NCBI RefSeq assembly: GCF_030063475.1 | Contig: NZ_JASIRT010000001.1 | Span: 62,001-126,000 of the forward strand | Direction: 5' to 3' | Length of the DNA stretch: 64,000 nt | Origin: Roseomonas sp. E05 | Lineage (GTDB): Bacteria > Pseudomonadota > Alphaproteobacteria > Acetobacterales > Acetobacteraceae | In this document: positions 1-9,436 of the stretch, piece after piece | Layout: each line of letters starts with the position of its first letter | How positions within the stretch are numbered: position 1 is the first letter of the stretch | Translations under genes and position numbers: made by a program | The notes under the pieces: generated by a model | What the model saw: the letters and a program-made list of their open reading frames with translations, nothing else | What the model was told of the DNA's origin: nothing | Databases searched by the model: none

Positions 1-1016
1 CCGTGGCCGCCGATGCCGCCGCCGATGCCGCCGCCAGGCGGGCCAAGGAGGCGGCCGCCATCCGCGATGCGGCGCTGGTGGATCTCGGCCGTCGCGCGGA
101 GGCCATGGCGCCGCTGCTGCCATTGATGCGCCGCTTGCAGCAATGGCCGTCCGAGACCCTGCTGGCCGTGCCGGGCGACCCGGAGACGACGCTGCGCGGC
201 GTGCTGGTGCTGCGCAGCCTGATGCGCCATCTCTCGGCGGAAGCCGAGGCGCTGCGCCAGGCCCAGGCGGTCGCCGCCGAGGCCACCCGCCGGGCCGAGG
301 CCGAGGCGGCGGAGCTGGACCAGGCGCGGGCCGAGGTGCGGGCCGCCGCCGCCGCCGTGGAGGCCTCCCTGGCCGAGGCCCGCAGCCGCCACACCGCCCT
401 GGAGCAGGAGCGCATGGCGGCTGCGCAGCAGGCCGCCTCCACCGCCGCCCATGCCTCCGACCTGCGCGACATGCTGGAGCGGCTGGAGCAGGCGCGCGCC
501 AAGGCGGAAGCCGAGGCGAAGGTGCGGGCCGAGCGCGAGGCGGAGGCCGCCGCGGCACGGACCCAGGCGGCGCGCGGGCAGACGGAGGCGGAGCCTCGGC
601 AGCGGGCCAGCATCGCCCCCGTGGTGCCGGTGCCGCAGGGCGGCCGGGCGGTGCCCGTGGCCGGCCGCATCGCCCGCGACTTCGGCGACAGCGGCGCCGG
701 CGGACCGGCGCGCGGCCTGACCTATGCGGCGCCGCCCGGCGCGCGGGTGGTCAGCCCCTGCGGCGGCAGCATCGCCTTCGCCGGTCCCTTCCGCTCCTAC
801 GGCCAGCTGTTGATTGTGGATTGCGGCCGAGGGTACCATTTCGTCCTGGCCGGCCTGGAGCGGCTGGATGCGGAGCTGGGCGCACGGGTGCTGGCCGGCG
901 AGGCCGTCGGGCAGTTGGGCGACGGAGGAGAGAATGGCCGCGCCGCACTCTATGTGGAGTTGCGCCGCGACGGGAAGCCGGTCGATCCGAAGGGCTGGTT
1001 CCGGGTCAGGAGCTGA
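1..1016 (+). CDS. EnvC-like murein hydrolase activator (degenerate M23/LytM), 5' partial
   Basis: The reading frame is open from the left edge of the window, so the true start lies upstream. The first 200 or so visible residues are an Ala/Glu/Arg-rich coiled coil. The last 120 residues form an M23 (LytM) fold, recognisable by 'YGQLLIVDCGRGYHFVLAGL' and 'LYVELRRDGKPVDP'. The usual zinc ligands are missing: the HxxxD position reads RGLT, and the final HxH strand reads ALYVEL. Degenerate LytM proteins of this kind (EnvC, NlpD) do not cut peptidoglycan; they activate cell-wall amidases at the division site. It lies 130 bases ahead of a C-terminal processing protease, an order common in Alphaproteobacteria. 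Family call is firm; the activator role is inferred from the family. Confidence 0.88.
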   Translation, partial: VAADAAADAAARRAKEAAAIRDAALVDLGRRAEAMAPLLPLMRRLQQWPSETLLAVPGDPETTLRGVLVLRSLMRHLSAEAEALRQAQAVAAEATRRAEAEAAELDQARAEVRAAAAAVEASLAEARSRHTALEQERMAAAQQAASTAAHASDLRDMLERLEQARAKAEAEAKVRAEREAEAAAARTQAARGQTEAEPRQRASIAPVVPVPQGGRAVPVAGRIARDFGDSGAGGPARGLTYAAPPGARVVSPCGGSIAFAGPFRSYGQLLIVDCGRGYHFVLAGLERLDAELGARVLAGEAVGQLGDGGENGRAALYVELRRDGKPVDPKGWFRVRS

Positions 1017-1145
1017 CTCGGGCCCGGGGTTAGGGGCCAGGGTGAATTGTCGAAAAAGGTTTCAGCTTGCCCCTTCCGCCCGAAAAGGCTCTAGGGTGCC
1101 ATCGGAAGCGGCGGGCCTTGCCGCTGCGAAAGGATAGCTGACCGA

Positions 1146-2543
1146 ATGAGAGGTCGCCGCATGAAGTCTGGAATGCGCATGGCGGGCGTGGTCGGGGCCG
1201 CGTTCCTTGCCGGCACGGTGCTGGGCCCGGTGGTCATGCCGCCGGTGGTCTCCGCCGTCGCCCAGGAAACCGGCAAGAACGCCGAGACCTACCGCCTGCT
1301 CGACCTGTTTGCTGACGTGTTCGGGCGCGTGCGGAACGAGTATGTCGAGCCGGTCAACGACCGGGACGCGATCGAGAACGCGATCAACGGCATGCTGCAG
1401 GGGCTCGACCCGCACAGCAGCTACATGAACGCCCGCTCCTTCCGCGACATGCAGGTGCAGACCCGCGGCGAGTTCGGCGGCCTCGGCATCGAGGTCAGCC
1501 AGGAAGGCGGCTACGTGAAGGTGATCAGCCCGATCGACGACACCCCCGCGGCGCGGGCGGGCGTCAAGCCGGGCGACCTCATCACCCACCTCAACGGCAA
1601 GTCCGTGCAGGGCCTCACCCTGCAGGAGGCGGTCGAGCAGATGCGCGGCGAGCGCGGCAGCAGCATCAAGCTGACCATCCGCCGCCCGGGCGCCGATACG
1701 CCGATCGAGCTGTCCCTGACCCGCGACGTGATCCGGCCGCAGGTGGCGCGCTTCCGCCTGGAGGGGAACGATGTCGGCTATGTCCGCCTCGCCTCCTTCA
1801 ACGACCAGACCGAGAACGCGCTGCGCAACGCCGTCAGCACCATGCGCAAGCAGGCCGGCGGCACCCTCAAGGGCCTGATCCTCGACCTGCGCAACAACCC
1901 GGGCGGGCTGCTCGACCAGGCCGTGCAGGTCTCGGACGACTTCCTGGAGCAGGGCGAGATCGTCTCCACCCGCGCCCGGCGTCCGGATGACTCGCAGCGC
2001 TGGAACGCCAAGCCCGGCGACATCACCAGCGGCGAGCGGGTGGTGGTGCTGGTGAACGGCGGCAGCGCCTCGGCCAGCGAGATCGTCGCCGGCGCGCTGC
2101 AGGACCATCGCCGCGCCATCGTGCTCGGCACCAAGTCCTTCGGCAAGGGCAGCGTGCAGACCGTCATCCCGATCCCCGGCAACGGCGCCATCCGGCTGAC
2201 CACGGCGCGCTACTACACGCCCTCCGGCCGCTCCATCCAGGGGCTCGGCATCACGCCCGACATCGAGGTGCTGGCGACCCGGCAGGAAGACAAGGCGCCG
2301 CTGCGCGACCGCGAGGCCGACCTGCGCGGCGCGCTGAGCAACGACAACGGCACCCACGAGGTGGCCCCCCTGCCGCCACTGAAGCTGCCGGCGGGCGTGA
2401 CCGACAAGGTCTCCCGCCTGCCACCCGAGGGCGCCCCGGCCTTCGACCCGACCAAGCCGGAGACCGACTTCCAGCTGCAGCAGGCGGCCACGCTGCTGCG
2501 GGCCTGGTCGGCGGCCGAGCCGCAGCGCCGGGCCGCCCGCTGA
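1146..2543 (+). CDS. ctpA: S41 C-terminal processing peptidase (CtpA/Prc family)
   Basis: A 465-residue periplasmic serine protease that trims C-termini of envelope proteins. An N-terminal signal segment (about residues 10-38) is followed by a PDZ domain near residues 95-180 ('EFGGLGIEV', 'GVKPGDLI') and the S41 catalytic domain. By comparison with E. coli Prc the catalytic pair is Ser309 in 'NGGSASASEIVAGAL' and Lys334 in 'SFGKGSVQT'. The C-terminal 80 residues are Pro-rich and diverge from the family core. Start chosen at the first ATG with GAAAGGA 11 bases upstream; an ATG 15 bases later (MKSGMRM) with GAGAGG is an equal alternative. Probably cotranscribed with the envC-like gene before it and the deacetylase-like gene 40 bases after it. 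Confidence 0.95.
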   Translation: MRGRRMKSGMRMAGVVGAAFLAGTVLGPVVMPPVVSAVAQETGKNAETYRLLDLFADVFGRVRNEYVEPVNDRDAIENAINGMLQGLDPHSSYMNARSFRDMQVQTRGEFGGLGIEVSQEGGYVKVISPIDDTPAARAGVKPGDLITHLNGKSVQGLTLQEAVEQMRGERGSSIKLTIRRPGADTPIELSLTRDVIRPQVARFRLEGNDVGYVRLASFNDQTENALRNAVSTMRKQAGGTLKGLILDLRNNPGGLLDQAVQVSDDFLEQGEIVSTRARRPDDSQRWNAKPGDITSGERVVVLVNGGSASASEIVAGALQDHRRAIVLGTKSFGKGSVQTVIPIPGNGAIRLTTARYYTPSGRSIQGLGITPDIEVLATRQEDKAPLRDREADLRGALSNDNGTHEVAPLPPLKLPAGVTDKVSRLPPEGAPAFDPTKPETDFQLQQAATLLRAWSAAEPQRRAAR

Positions 2544-2583
2544 GCGCCGACTGAGCAAGGCCGCAGTCACCGGGGCGGGACCA

Positions 2584-3789
2584 ATGACGGGTCAGCGCCA
2601 CGCGCGCCGTGCCTGGCGCGCCCTGGGAGCCTTCTGGGCGCTGGTGGCCGCCGGCGCAGTCGGCACGGTGCTGCTGCTGGACGGTCTCGGGCCGCCGCAG
2701 CCCGCGCCGGCCGCGCCCCCCCTGATGGCGGAGGCCCCGGCGGCACTGCCGGCCCCGGAGGCCGCCACTCCACCCCCGCCTGCGGAACCCGCGCCGCCTG
2801 CCGTCACCCCATCGGCCGCCATCCCGCCGCCGGCCGAAATGGGGCTCACGCCGGAATCCGGCCTGACCGCCGCGCCGCTGGCTCCGCTGCCGGAGCCGGC
2901 AGCCCCCCCCCTGGCCCCCCCGGAGGCGCCGCCGCCGCCGCCTCTGCCTGCCGCCGCCGCCGGGCAGGACAGCGCCACCCCGATCGCGCCACCCGACCCG
3001 GCGCTGCTGGAGTCCTCCCCCTTCGGTCCGTTGCCCCACATCGGCCCGGAGGGGCGCGAGCCACGCCAGGCCTATGCCAGGCCCTTTGACGCCGGGGATA
3101 GGCGTCCCCGCATCGCGCTGGTGGTCGGTGGGCTGGGGAACTCCGCCGCCCGCTCGGCGGAGGCCATCCGCCGGCTGCCGCCCGCCGTCACCCTGGCCTT
3201 CAACCCGCAGGGACCGCGTTCCGACCTGCTGCTGGAGCAGGCGCGGCGGCGCGGCATGGAGGTGGTGCTGGCGTTGCCGCTGGAAGCGGCCGCGGCCGAG
3301 CCCGCCGAGGCCCTGCTGAGCGCCGGCCTGACCTGGGAGCAAAACCGTGACCGGCTGTTCCGTGCCCTCGGGCGCTTCGCCGGCTATGCCGGGGCGGTCG
3401 GGGCGCTCGGCGGGGAGCGCGGCGAGCGCTTCGCCGCCGAAACCGACCAGCTGGAGGCCCTGCAGGCCGAGCTGCGCCGGCGCGGCCTGTTCTATCTGGA
3501 CCCGCGGCTGCATGCCCCCAGCCCCGCCGCGGCCTGGGGCGCCACCGCCGACCTGGTGCTGGATGAGCCGCTGACCCGGGGCGAGCTGGAGCACCGCCTG
3601 GGCCTGCTGGAGCGTCTCGCCCGCGAGCAGGGCAGCGCCGTCGGGCTGGCGGGTGAGCCGGCGCCTCTGCTGGTGGACCGGATCGCCGCCTGGGCGGAGG
3701 GGCTGGCGGCCGAGGGGCTGGTTCTCGCCCCCTTGAGCGCGGTGGTCCAGCCGCCGCAGGATGGCGGTGCTTCCGCTGCCGTGAGATGA
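2584..3789 (+). CDS. Divergent polysaccharide deacetylase family protein (YibQ/DUF610-like)
   Basis: A 401-residue protein with one N-terminal membrane anchor (about residues 14-32), a 110-residue linker made almost entirely of Pro, Ala and Glu, and a C-terminal divergent polysaccharide deacetylase domain (about 175-390). Family signatures are 'RIALVVGGLGNSAARS', 'LPPAVTLAFNPQG' and 'GRFAGYAGAVGALGG'. In relatives the second motif reads M(N)NH-G; here 'GALGGERGE' lacks the usual metal-binding His, as the family often does, so catalysis is doubtful. The gene sits 40 bases after ctpA and 3 bases before rppH, the usual alphaproteobacterial order, which suggests an envelope role with EnvC and CtpA. 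Confidence 0.87.
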   Translation: MTGQRHARRAWRALGAFWALVAAGAVGTVLLLDGLGPPQPAPAAPPLMAEAPAALPAPEAATPPPPAEPAPPAVTPSAAIPPPAEMGLTPESGLTAAPLAPLPEPAAPPLAPPEAPPPPPLPAAAAGQDSATPIAPPDPALLESSPFGPLPHIGPEGREPRQAYARPFDAGDRRPRIALVVGGLGNSAARSAEAIRRLPPAVTLAFNPQGPRSDLLLEQARRRGMEVVLALPLEAAAAEPAEALLSAGLTWEQNRDRLFRALGRFAGYAGAVGALGGERGERFAAETDQLEALQAELRRRGLFYLDPRLHAPSPAAAWGATADLVLDEPLTRGELEHRLGLLERLAREQGSAVGLAGEPAPLLVDRIAAWAEGLAAEGLVLAPLSAVVQPPQDGGASAAVR

Positions 3790-3792
3790 CCG

Positions 3793-4263
3793 ATGCCTGA
3801 GCTTCCCTATCGCCGCAATGTCGGCGCCGTGCTGTTCAACGACCAGGGCCGGGTGCTGATCGCCCGCCGCGCCGACGTGGCGCAGGACGCCTGGCAGCTT
3901 CCGCAGGGCGGGCTGGACGAGGGCGAGGACCCGCGTGCGGCCGTGCTGCGCGAGCTGCGCGAGGAGATCGGTACCGACAAGGCCGAGATCATCGGCGAAG
4001 TGCCGGAATGGCTGCACTATGACCTGCCGGCGGAGCTGGTGGGCACCGCACTGGGCGGCAGGTACCGCGGCCAGACACAGAAGTGGTTCGCCCTGCGGTT
4101 CCGGGGAGCGGATTCCGACATCCGGCTGGACCTCGACCCGCATCCGGAGTTCAACGCCTGGCGCTGGGAGCGGCTGGAGGAGGTGCCACGCGTCGTCATC
4201 GCCTTCCGGCGCCCGATCTACGAACGGCTGGCCGAGGCCTTCGCGCCCTTCGCCGCCACCTAG
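3793..4263 (+). CDS. rppH: RNA pyrophosphohydrolase (Nudix)
   Basis: A 156-residue Nudix hydrolase that removes pyrophosphate from the 5' end of mRNA and so triggers RNase E-dependent decay. The N-terminus '[11 protein letters not shown]' and '[12 protein letters not shown]' are typical of RppH/NudH. The Nudix box spans residues 39-61, with the metal-binding glutamates in 'RELREEIG' (E54, E57, E58). The C-terminal '[17 protein letters not shown]' also matches RppH. Length is normal. It starts 3 bases after the deacetylase-like gene and is the last gene of the envC-ctpA run. Confidence 0.95.
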   Translation: MPELPYRRNVGAVLFNDQGRVLIARRADVAQDAWQLPQGGLDEGEDPRAAVLRELREEIGTDKAEIIGEVPEWLHYDLPAELVGTALGGRYRGQTQKWFALRFRGADSDIRLDLDPHPEFNAWRWERLEEVPRVVIAFRRPIYERLAEAFAPFAAT

Positions 4264-4288
4264 ACGCCAGCGCGCAGGCCGTTACGAT

Positions 4289-4306
4289 TATCACGTTTTC
4301 GTGATA
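4289..4306. promoter_or_regulatory. Perfect inverted repeat upstream of chemoreceptor gene
   Basis: TATCACG-TTTT-CGTGATA is a perfect 7-base inverted repeat in an unusually AT-rich patch, 82 bases before the chemoreceptor start and 26 bases after rppH. GATATT at 4303-4308 could be a -10 box overlapping the right arm. This looks more like a repressor operator than a terminator, because no T-tract follows. Binding protein unknown. Confidence 0.4.
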
Positions 4307-4387
4307 TTGCTGCCTTCCCGTGACGCTCTCAATCCCCTGGAAAGGCGCCTGGGTCCTGATGCCGCTTTCCACGAGAGGAGCGGGGCC

Positions 4388-6067
4388 ATGGGAGGCTTCC
4401 TCAACCGCCTGAACATCCGCAGCAAGATGCTGGCCGCCTTCGGCATCCTGCTGGTGATCTCGCTCGGCAACGGCATCTACGGGGCGACGCAGCTCCGGCA
4501 GCTCAACGCCAGCATGCTCAACATCCGGGAGAACTGGCTGCCATCGGTCAAGCGGCTGGGCGACATCCAGCTCATGGTCTCGCGCGAGCGCACCCGCGCC
4601 GCCCGCCTGATGGCGACCGCCGACCCGCAGGAGCGGCGCCCGATCGAGGCGGATATCGCCTCCATGGAACGGAACGTGGCGGAGGCCATCGCCGCCTACA
4701 TCCCACTGATCTCCTCTTCCGAGGAGCGGCAGGTTTTCGAGCGCTTCCAGGCCGAGTACCGCGCCTATGGAGAACTGACCCGGCCGCTGCTGGCCACAAC
4801 CGGGGCGGAGGCCCTGCAGGCGTTCAACACCAGCTCGGCCATGTCCATGCGCAAGGTGCTCGCCACCCTGGACGAGCTGATCAAGCTGAACGAGCGCGGC
4901 GTCGCCGCGGCGGGTGGCCGGGCCGACGCCGCCTATCAGCAGGCACTGCTGGGCACCGGCATCTCCGTGCTGCTGGCGCTGCTGGCCGGGCTTGGCGCCG
5001 CGCTGTGGCTGGACCGCAACATCACCCGTGACGTGGTGCGCCTTTCCGAGGCGCTGCGCCGCGTGGCGCGCCGCGACTATGCCTTCGATCTGCCGGGCCA
5101 GGGGCGCGAGGATGAGATCGGCGGCATGGCCCAGGCGCTGGACGAGTGCCGGAGCGGCCTGCAGCAGGCCGACGCCCTCGCCGCCACGCAGGAGGCGGAG
5201 CGGGCCGCGAAGGAGCGCCGCGCCACCCGGCTCGGCGAGCTGGTCGGGCAGTTCGAGCAGAAGGTGGGGGACATGGTCGGCATGCTCGCCGCGGCCTCGA
5301 CGGAGCTGGAATCGACTGCCCGCTCCATGTCCGGCATCGCCAGCCAGACCGGCCAGCAGTCGGACGCCGTGCTGTCGGCGGCGCGACAGGCGGGCGGCGG
5401 GGTGCAGACCGTGGCCACCGCGGCCGAGGAGCTGACGGCCTCGATCGGCGAGATCAGCCGGCAGGTGGCACAGGCCACCGGCGTGACCGCGCGCGCCGTG
5501 CAGGACGCCCAGCGCACCGATGCCACCGTGCGCGCGCTGGCCGAAAGCGCCACGCGCATCGGCGAGGTGGTCGGGCTGATCAACGACATCGCCGGGCAGA
5601 CCAACCTGCTGGCGCTGAACGCGACCATCGAGGCGGCGCGGGCCGGCGAGGCCGGCAAGGGCTTCGCCGTGGTGGCCTCCGAGGTGAAGTCGCTGGCCGC
5701 CCAGACCGCCAAGGCGACGGAGGAGATCCGCAGCCAGATCACGCAGATCCAGGCGGCGACCCAGCAGGCGGTAAACGACATCCAGGCGATCACCGGCACG
5801 ATCGACGCGGTGAGCAGCATCACCGTCACCATCGCCTCGGCGGTGGAGCAGCAGGGCGCGGCGACGGCCGAGATTGCCCGCACCGTGGCCGAGACGGCGC
5901 AGGCCACGGGCGCGGTGACGGAGAACATCGCGGCGGTGAGCGAGGGCGCCGGCAACACCGGCGCGGCGGCGGGCGAGGTGCTGACGGCCTCGGGCGAGCT
6001 GTCGCGCCAGTCCGAGCAGCTCAGCGGGGAGGTGCGCAGCTTCATCGCGCAGGTGCGGGCGGCGTAA
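4388..6067 (+). CDS. Methyl-accepting chemotaxis protein
   Basis: A 559-residue chemoreceptor. It has transmembrane helix 1 at about residues 13-31, a periplasmic four-helix-bundle sensor (4HB_MCP type) to about 190, transmembrane helix 2 at about 193-213 ('[17 protein letters not shown]'), a HAMP domain, and a long cytoplasmic coiled coil. The highly conserved signalling tip is '[20 protein letters not shown]'. Start chosen at an ATG with GAGAGGAG seven bases upstream; the open frame extends upstream through rppH, but that part is out of frame with any known protein. No CWxxF CheR/CheB tether is seen at the C-terminus. No che or flagellar genes are nearby, so it is an orphan receptor. The ligand cannot be read from the sequence. 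Confidence 0.95.
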   Translation: MGGFLNRLNIRSKMLAAFGILLVISLGNGIYGATQLRQLNASMLNIRENWLPSVKRLGDIQLMVSRERTRAARLMATADPQERRPIEADIASMERNVAEAIAAYIPLISSSEERQVFERFQAEYRAYGELTRPLLATTGAEALQAFNTSSAMSMRKVLATLDELIKLNERGVAAAGGRADAAYQQALLGTGISVLLALLAGLGAALWLDRNITRDVVRLSEALRRVARRDYAFDLPGQGREDEIGGMAQALDECRSGLQQADALAATQEAERAAKERRATRLGELVGQFEQKVGDMVGMLAAASTELESTARSMSGIASQTGQQSDAVLSAARQAGGGVQTVATAAEELTASIGEISRQVAQATGVTARAVQDAQRTDATVRALAESATRIGEVVGLINDIAGQTNLLALNATIEAARAGEAGKGFAVVASEVKSLAAQTAKATEEIRSQITQIQAATQQAVNDIQAITGTIDAVSSITVTIASAVEQQGAATAEIARTVAETAQATGAVTENIAAVSEGAGNTGAAAGEVLTASGELSRQSEQLSGEVRSFIAQVRAA

Positions 6068-6080
6068 CCGCCAACGAGCA

Positions 6081-6125
6081 GAAAGAAGATGGGGGTCCGG
6101 GGGAATTCCTTCCCCCGGCCTTTCC
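6081..6125 (+). repeat. Family 1 intergenic palindromic repeat, copy 1 (terminator-like)
   Basis: A-rich tract GAAAGAAGAT, then a stem-loop built on GGGGGAATTCCTTCCCCC, then CCTTTCC. Sits between the convergent ends of the chemoreceptor gene and pmbA, in the orientation that would end chemoreceptor transcription. Confidence 0.8.
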
Positions 6126-6126
6126 T

Positions 6127-7452
6127 TCAGGCCCCTGCGATGGTCATGCCTTCGACCCGCAGCGTCGGCGCGTCGGTGCCGCGGCGGAAGCGCAGGTCGT
6201 TGGCGGCGGCCATGTTGAGGAACATGTCCTTCAGGTTGCCGGCGATGGTGATGCCGCTCACCGCCTCGGCCAGCGCGCCGTCGCGGATCATGAAGCCGGC
6301 GGCGCCGCGGCTGTAGTCGCCGGTGACGCCGTTGACACCGGAGCCGATCATCTCGGTGACGTAGATGCCCTCCTTGATATCCGCCATCAGCTCGGCGGGT
6401 GGCAGGGTGCCGCCATCCAGCCAGAGATTGGTGGTGGAGGGCGAGGGCGGCGAGGAGATGCCGCGGCTGCCATGCCCGTTGGAGACGAGGCCGAGTTGCC
6501 GGGCGCTGCGCCAGTCGAGCACCCAGTGGTGCAGGACGCCGTCCTCGACCAGGGCGAGCGGCTGACCAGGCATCCCTTCCCCGTCAAAGGGGCGGGAGCG
6601 CAGGCCGCGGCGGCGCAGCGGGTCGTCGCGCAGGCTGAGGCCGCGCGCGAGCACCTGCTGGCCCATCTTGTCGCGCAGGAAGGAGGTGCCGCGCGCAACG
6701 GAGGCACCATTCAGCGCCCCGGCCAGGTGGCCGGCCAGCGAGCCGGCCACGCGCGGATCATAGACCACCGTCCGCTTTCCGGTCTTCGGCCGGGTGGGGT
6801 TCAGCCGCGCGATGGCCCGCTCGCCGGCCCGGCGCCCCAGTTCCGCCGCATCCTCCAGGTCCGCGAGGTGGACGGCGCTGCTGTAGTCGTAGTCCCGCTC
6901 CATGCCGGTGCCGCTGCCGGCCAGCGCGGTGACGGAGATCGAGTGTCCGCTGCGGGCATATTCCCCGGCGAAGCCGTTGGAGGCGGCCAGGGCGATGGCG
7001 GTGCGGGAGAAGCCGGCCTCGGCCCCCTCGCTGTTGGTCACGCCGGAGACGGCGAGGGCCGCTTCCTCGGCGGCGGCGGCGCGGGCGATCAGCGCCTCGG
7101 CATCCGGCTCGGCGCTGTCCTCCAGGTCGAGGTCCTGCGGCTGGAGCGGGCGGAACTCGCCGAGGCCGCCGAAGCGGTCCTCCGGCACCGAGCGCGCCAT
7201 GGCCACGGCGCGCTCCGCCAGAGCAGTGAAGCCCTTCGGGTCCGGATCGGTGGTGGAGACGATGGCCTGCCGCTGGCCGATGAAGACGCGCAGGCCGAGA
7301 TCCATCCCCTCGGAGCGTTCCAGATGCTCCACCTTGCCCAGCCGCCGCTGCACGGAGAGGGCCGTGCCGGTGGCAAGCAGCGCGTCGGCCGCATCGGCAC
7401 CGGCCGCGCGGGCGGCGGCCACGAGGGATTCCAGACGCTCCAGCCGGTTCAT
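6127..7452 (-). CDS. pmbA: TldD/PmbA family protein (metallopeptidase-related, PmbA type)
   Basis: A 441-residue member of the TldD/PmbA family, which with TldD forms a heterodimeric protease that processes modified peptides such as microcin B17 and helps degrade CcdA. Signatures include 'MDLGLRVFIGQRQAIVSTTD' and 'TSFLRDKMGQQVL', and the C-terminal 'GDYSRGAAGFMIRDG' matches PmbA. PmbA itself lacks the HExxxH of TldD, and no such motif is present here. The start codon overlaps the stop of the M16 peptidase gene (ATGA), so the two are translationally coupled. No tldD gene is in this window. Confidence 0.92.
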   Translation of the reverse strand: MNRLERLESLVAAARAAGADAADALLATGTALSVQRRLGKVEHLERSEGMDLGLRVFIGQRQAIVSTTDPDPKGFTALAERAVAMARSVPEDRFGGLGEFRPLQPQDLDLEDSAEPDAEALIARAAAAEEAALAVSGVTNSEGAEAGFSRTAIALAASNGFAGEYARSGHSISVTALAGSGTGMERDYDYSSAVHLADLEDAAELGRRAGERAIARLNPTRPKTGKRTVVYDPRVAGSLAGHLAGALNGASVARGTSFLRDKMGQQVLARGLSLRDDPLRRRGLRSRPFDGEGMPGQPLALVEDGVLHHWVLDWRSARQLGLVSNGHGSRGISSPPSPSTTNLWLDGGTLPPAELMADIKEGIYVTEMIGSGVNGVTGDYSRGAAGFMIRDGALAEAVSGITIAGNLKDMFLNMAAANDLRFRRGTDAPTLRVEGMTIAGA

Positions 7453-8714
7453 GCCGCGAGCTTCTCCGCGATGGTGGGGAGGGAGGGCACCTTGCCGGCC
7501 GGGCCGAGCGCGGCGAGCGTCGGGCGCGAGCGGAAGATCTGCGCCGCCGCCTGCTGCACCTGCTCCACCGTCACCGCGGCGATCCTCGCCTTGGTCTCCT
7601 CGACGGGGATGACGCGGCCATGCACCTGGATCTGCCGGGCAAGCTGCTCGCAGCGGCTGCCGGTGGATTCGAGCGACATCAGCACCGAGGCGCGAAGCTG
7701 CGCCTTGGCGCGGTTCAGCTCATCCTCCGTCACGTCATGCTGCACGCGGCGCAGCTCCTCGAGCGCGACGGGGACCAGTTCGGCCGCCTGCTGCTCGCCG
7801 GTGCCGGCATAGATGGCGAAAAGCCCGCCATCTCGGAAGGGCTGGGCGAAGGAGTAGATCGAATAGACCAGCCCGCGCCGCTCACGGATCTCCTGGAACA
7901 GGCGGGAGGACATGCCGCCGCCGAGCAGGGTGGAGAGCAGCATGGCCGGGTAATGCAGCGGCGTCGCCACCGCCGGCCCCTCGAAACCGAGCACCACATG
8001 CACCTGGTCGAGGTCGCGCTCCTCGCGGAACTCGCCGCCGCCGTAGCGGGCCGGTTCGGCGGGGGTCTGATTGACCGCCGGCAGATCGGCGAAGTGGCGC
8101 TTCACCAGATCGACCAGGTTGTCGTGCTCCAGCGCGCCGGCGGCCGCCACCACCATGCGGCTCGGGCCGTAGTGGCGGCGCATGTAGCCGGTCAGCACCT
8201 CGCGGCCCATGCCGCCGATGCTGGCCTCGGTGCCGAGCGTCGGGCGGCCCATCGGCTGGTCGGGGAAGGCGGTGGCCTGGAAGTGGTCGAAGACGATGTC
8301 GTCCGGCGTGTCGTTCGCCTGGCCGATCTCCTGCAGGATGACGCCGCGCTCACGCTCCAGCTCCTCGGGCACGAAGCTGGAATGCGTCAGGATGTCGCCG
8401 AGGATGTCGGAGGCCAGCGGCATGTCCTCCTTCAGCACCTTGGCGTAGTAGGCGGTCTGCTCGCGCGCCGTGTAGGCGTTCAGGTGCCCGCCGACATTCT
8501 CGATCTCGCGGGCGATGGCGGCGGCGTCGCGCTTCTCCGTGCCCTTGAAGGCCATGTGCTCGAGGAAGTGCGAGGCGCCGTTCTCGGCCACCGTCTCGTC
8601 CCGCGTGCCGGCATGGACATAGGCGCCGATGGAGACCGTCTCCACCCGGGGCATGGTCTCGGAAACGATCGTCAGGCCATTCGGAAGGCGCGTCAGCCGC
8701 ACCGCATCAGACAT
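7449..8714 (-). CDS. M16 family zinc peptidase (mitochondrial processing peptidase-like)
   Basis: A 421-residue inverzincin. The inverted zinc motif HFLEH is at residues 49-53 (H49, E52, H53), with the downstream glutamate region 'YTAREQTAYYA'. The rest matches bacterial homologues of the mitochondrial processing peptidase beta subunit, including the glycine-rich 'LLGGGMSSRLFQEIRERRGLVYSI'. The open frame extends far upstream, but ATG at 8714 is supported by AGGAAA 9 bases upstream and by the conserved N-terminus 'VRLTRLPNGLTIVSE'. In many Alphaproteobacteria this gene sits directly beside thrC; here two rlpA-like genes lie between them. Overlaps pmbA by 4 bases. Confidence 0.95.
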   Translation of the reverse strand: MSDAVRLTRLPNGLTIVSETMPRVETVSIGAYVHAGTRDETVAENGASHFLEHMAFKGTEKRDAAAIAREIENVGGHLNAYTAREQTAYYAKVLKEDMPLASDILGDILTHSSFVPEELERERGVILQEIGQANDTPDDIVFDHFQATAFPDQPMGRPTLGTEASIGGMGREVLTGYMRRHYGPSRMVVAAAGALEHDNLVDLVKRHFADLPAVNQTPAEPARYGGGEFREERDLDQVHVVLGFEGPAVATPLHYPAMLLSTLLGGGMSSRLFQEIRERRGLVYSIYSFAQPFRDGGLFAIYAGTGEQQAAELVPVALEELRRVQHDVTEDELNRAKAQLRASVLMSLESTGSRCEQLARQIQVHGRVIPVEETKARIAAVTVEQVQQAAAQIFRSRPTLAALGPAGKVPSLPTIAEKLAA

Positions 8715-8939
8715 AGGGGTACATTTCCTGTGGTCGGCCCGCGGAAGGGCGCCTCCCGCCGGGCACACTGTCGTGGTTCCCAACGAATGTAATGCGGGAG
8801 TGCCGGGGATACGACCCCGGCGGCACGCCCCGGCCAGCCGAAACCGGAACAGCCCCGTCACGTTTGTCCGCCGCCAGGCCGCTGCTGCGGCGAATGTCTT
8901 TCTACAAAACAACTGGTTCCAGCAACCGGAGGTAATCCC

Positions 8940-9428
8940 TTGTCCAGCCTGTCGCTGATTTCCCGCTCTCCTGGCGCGTGCCGGCGTCTGCGCGGTGCCG
9001 CCATCCCAACCCTGCTGCTGCTTGCCATGGTGGGTTGCGCTCCTGGCGCCCCGCCCCCGGCGGCCGGGCCGGCCCTCTCCGATGCCGGCGGGCGCCCACC
9101 CGCGCCGGAGAGCAGAGCCCCGCGCGCGCAGCGCGGCGAGGCCTCCTTCTATGCCGACCATTTCGAAGGCAGGACCATGGCCAATGGCGAGAGTTTCGCG
9201 CAAAGCTCCGACTCGGCCGCCAGCAAGACCCTGCCACTGGGCACCAAGGCGGAGGTGAAGAACCTGGAGAATGGTCGCACCGCCGTCGTCACCATCGAGG
9301 ATCGTGGCCCGCATGTCGGCGGGCGGGTGATCGATGTCAGCAAGCAGACCGCGAAGCGGCTGGAAATGGTGGAGGATGGGACGGCGCGCGTCGAGGTGAA
9401 GCCGCTGGGCCGCAGCGGAGGCAAGTGA
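8940..9428 (+). CDS. RlpA-like DPBB lipoprotein (first of tandem pair)
   Basis: A 162-residue RlpA-family protein. The TTG start is backed by a strong GGAGGT six bases upstream. The N-terminus carries a lipoprotein signal with lipobox LAMVGC. A Pro/Ala-rich linker leads to a double-psi beta-barrel (about residues 60-160) with 'RGEASFYADHFEGRTMANGE' and 'NLENGRTAVVTIEDRGPH'. Active RlpA lytic transglycosylases use a Glu in NGE, a His in TAAHKTLP and an Asp in NDRGP. Here the Glu and Asp are kept but the His position reads Ser ('AASKTLP'). No SPOR domain, so septal targeting as in E. coli or Pseudomonas RlpA is not supported. Family firm, activity uncertain. Confidence 0.9.
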   Translation: MSSLSLISRSPGACRRLRGAAIPTLLLLAMVGCAPGAPPPAAGPALSDAGGRPPAPESRAPRAQRGEASFYADHFEGRTMANGESFAQSSDSAASKTLPLGTKAEVKNLENGRTAVVTIEDRGPHVGGRVIDVSKQTAKRLEMVEDGTARVEVKPLGRSGGK

Positions 9429-9436
9429 CCAGCCGG

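Noticed and set aside
1062-2570. 502-codon open frame antisense to ctpA, and similar long antisense frames across the window (e.g. 24613-27654 +, 33748-37275 +)
   Set aside because: In such GC-rich DNA the antisense third-position frame is seldom interrupted. These translations are low in complexity, rich in Arg, His and Gln, match no family and lie opposite firm genes.
2700-3000. Pro/Ala-rich linker of the deacetylase-like gene as a frameshift or repeat expansion
   Set aside because: The frame stays open and codon use matches the rest of the gene; such linkers are normal in this family.
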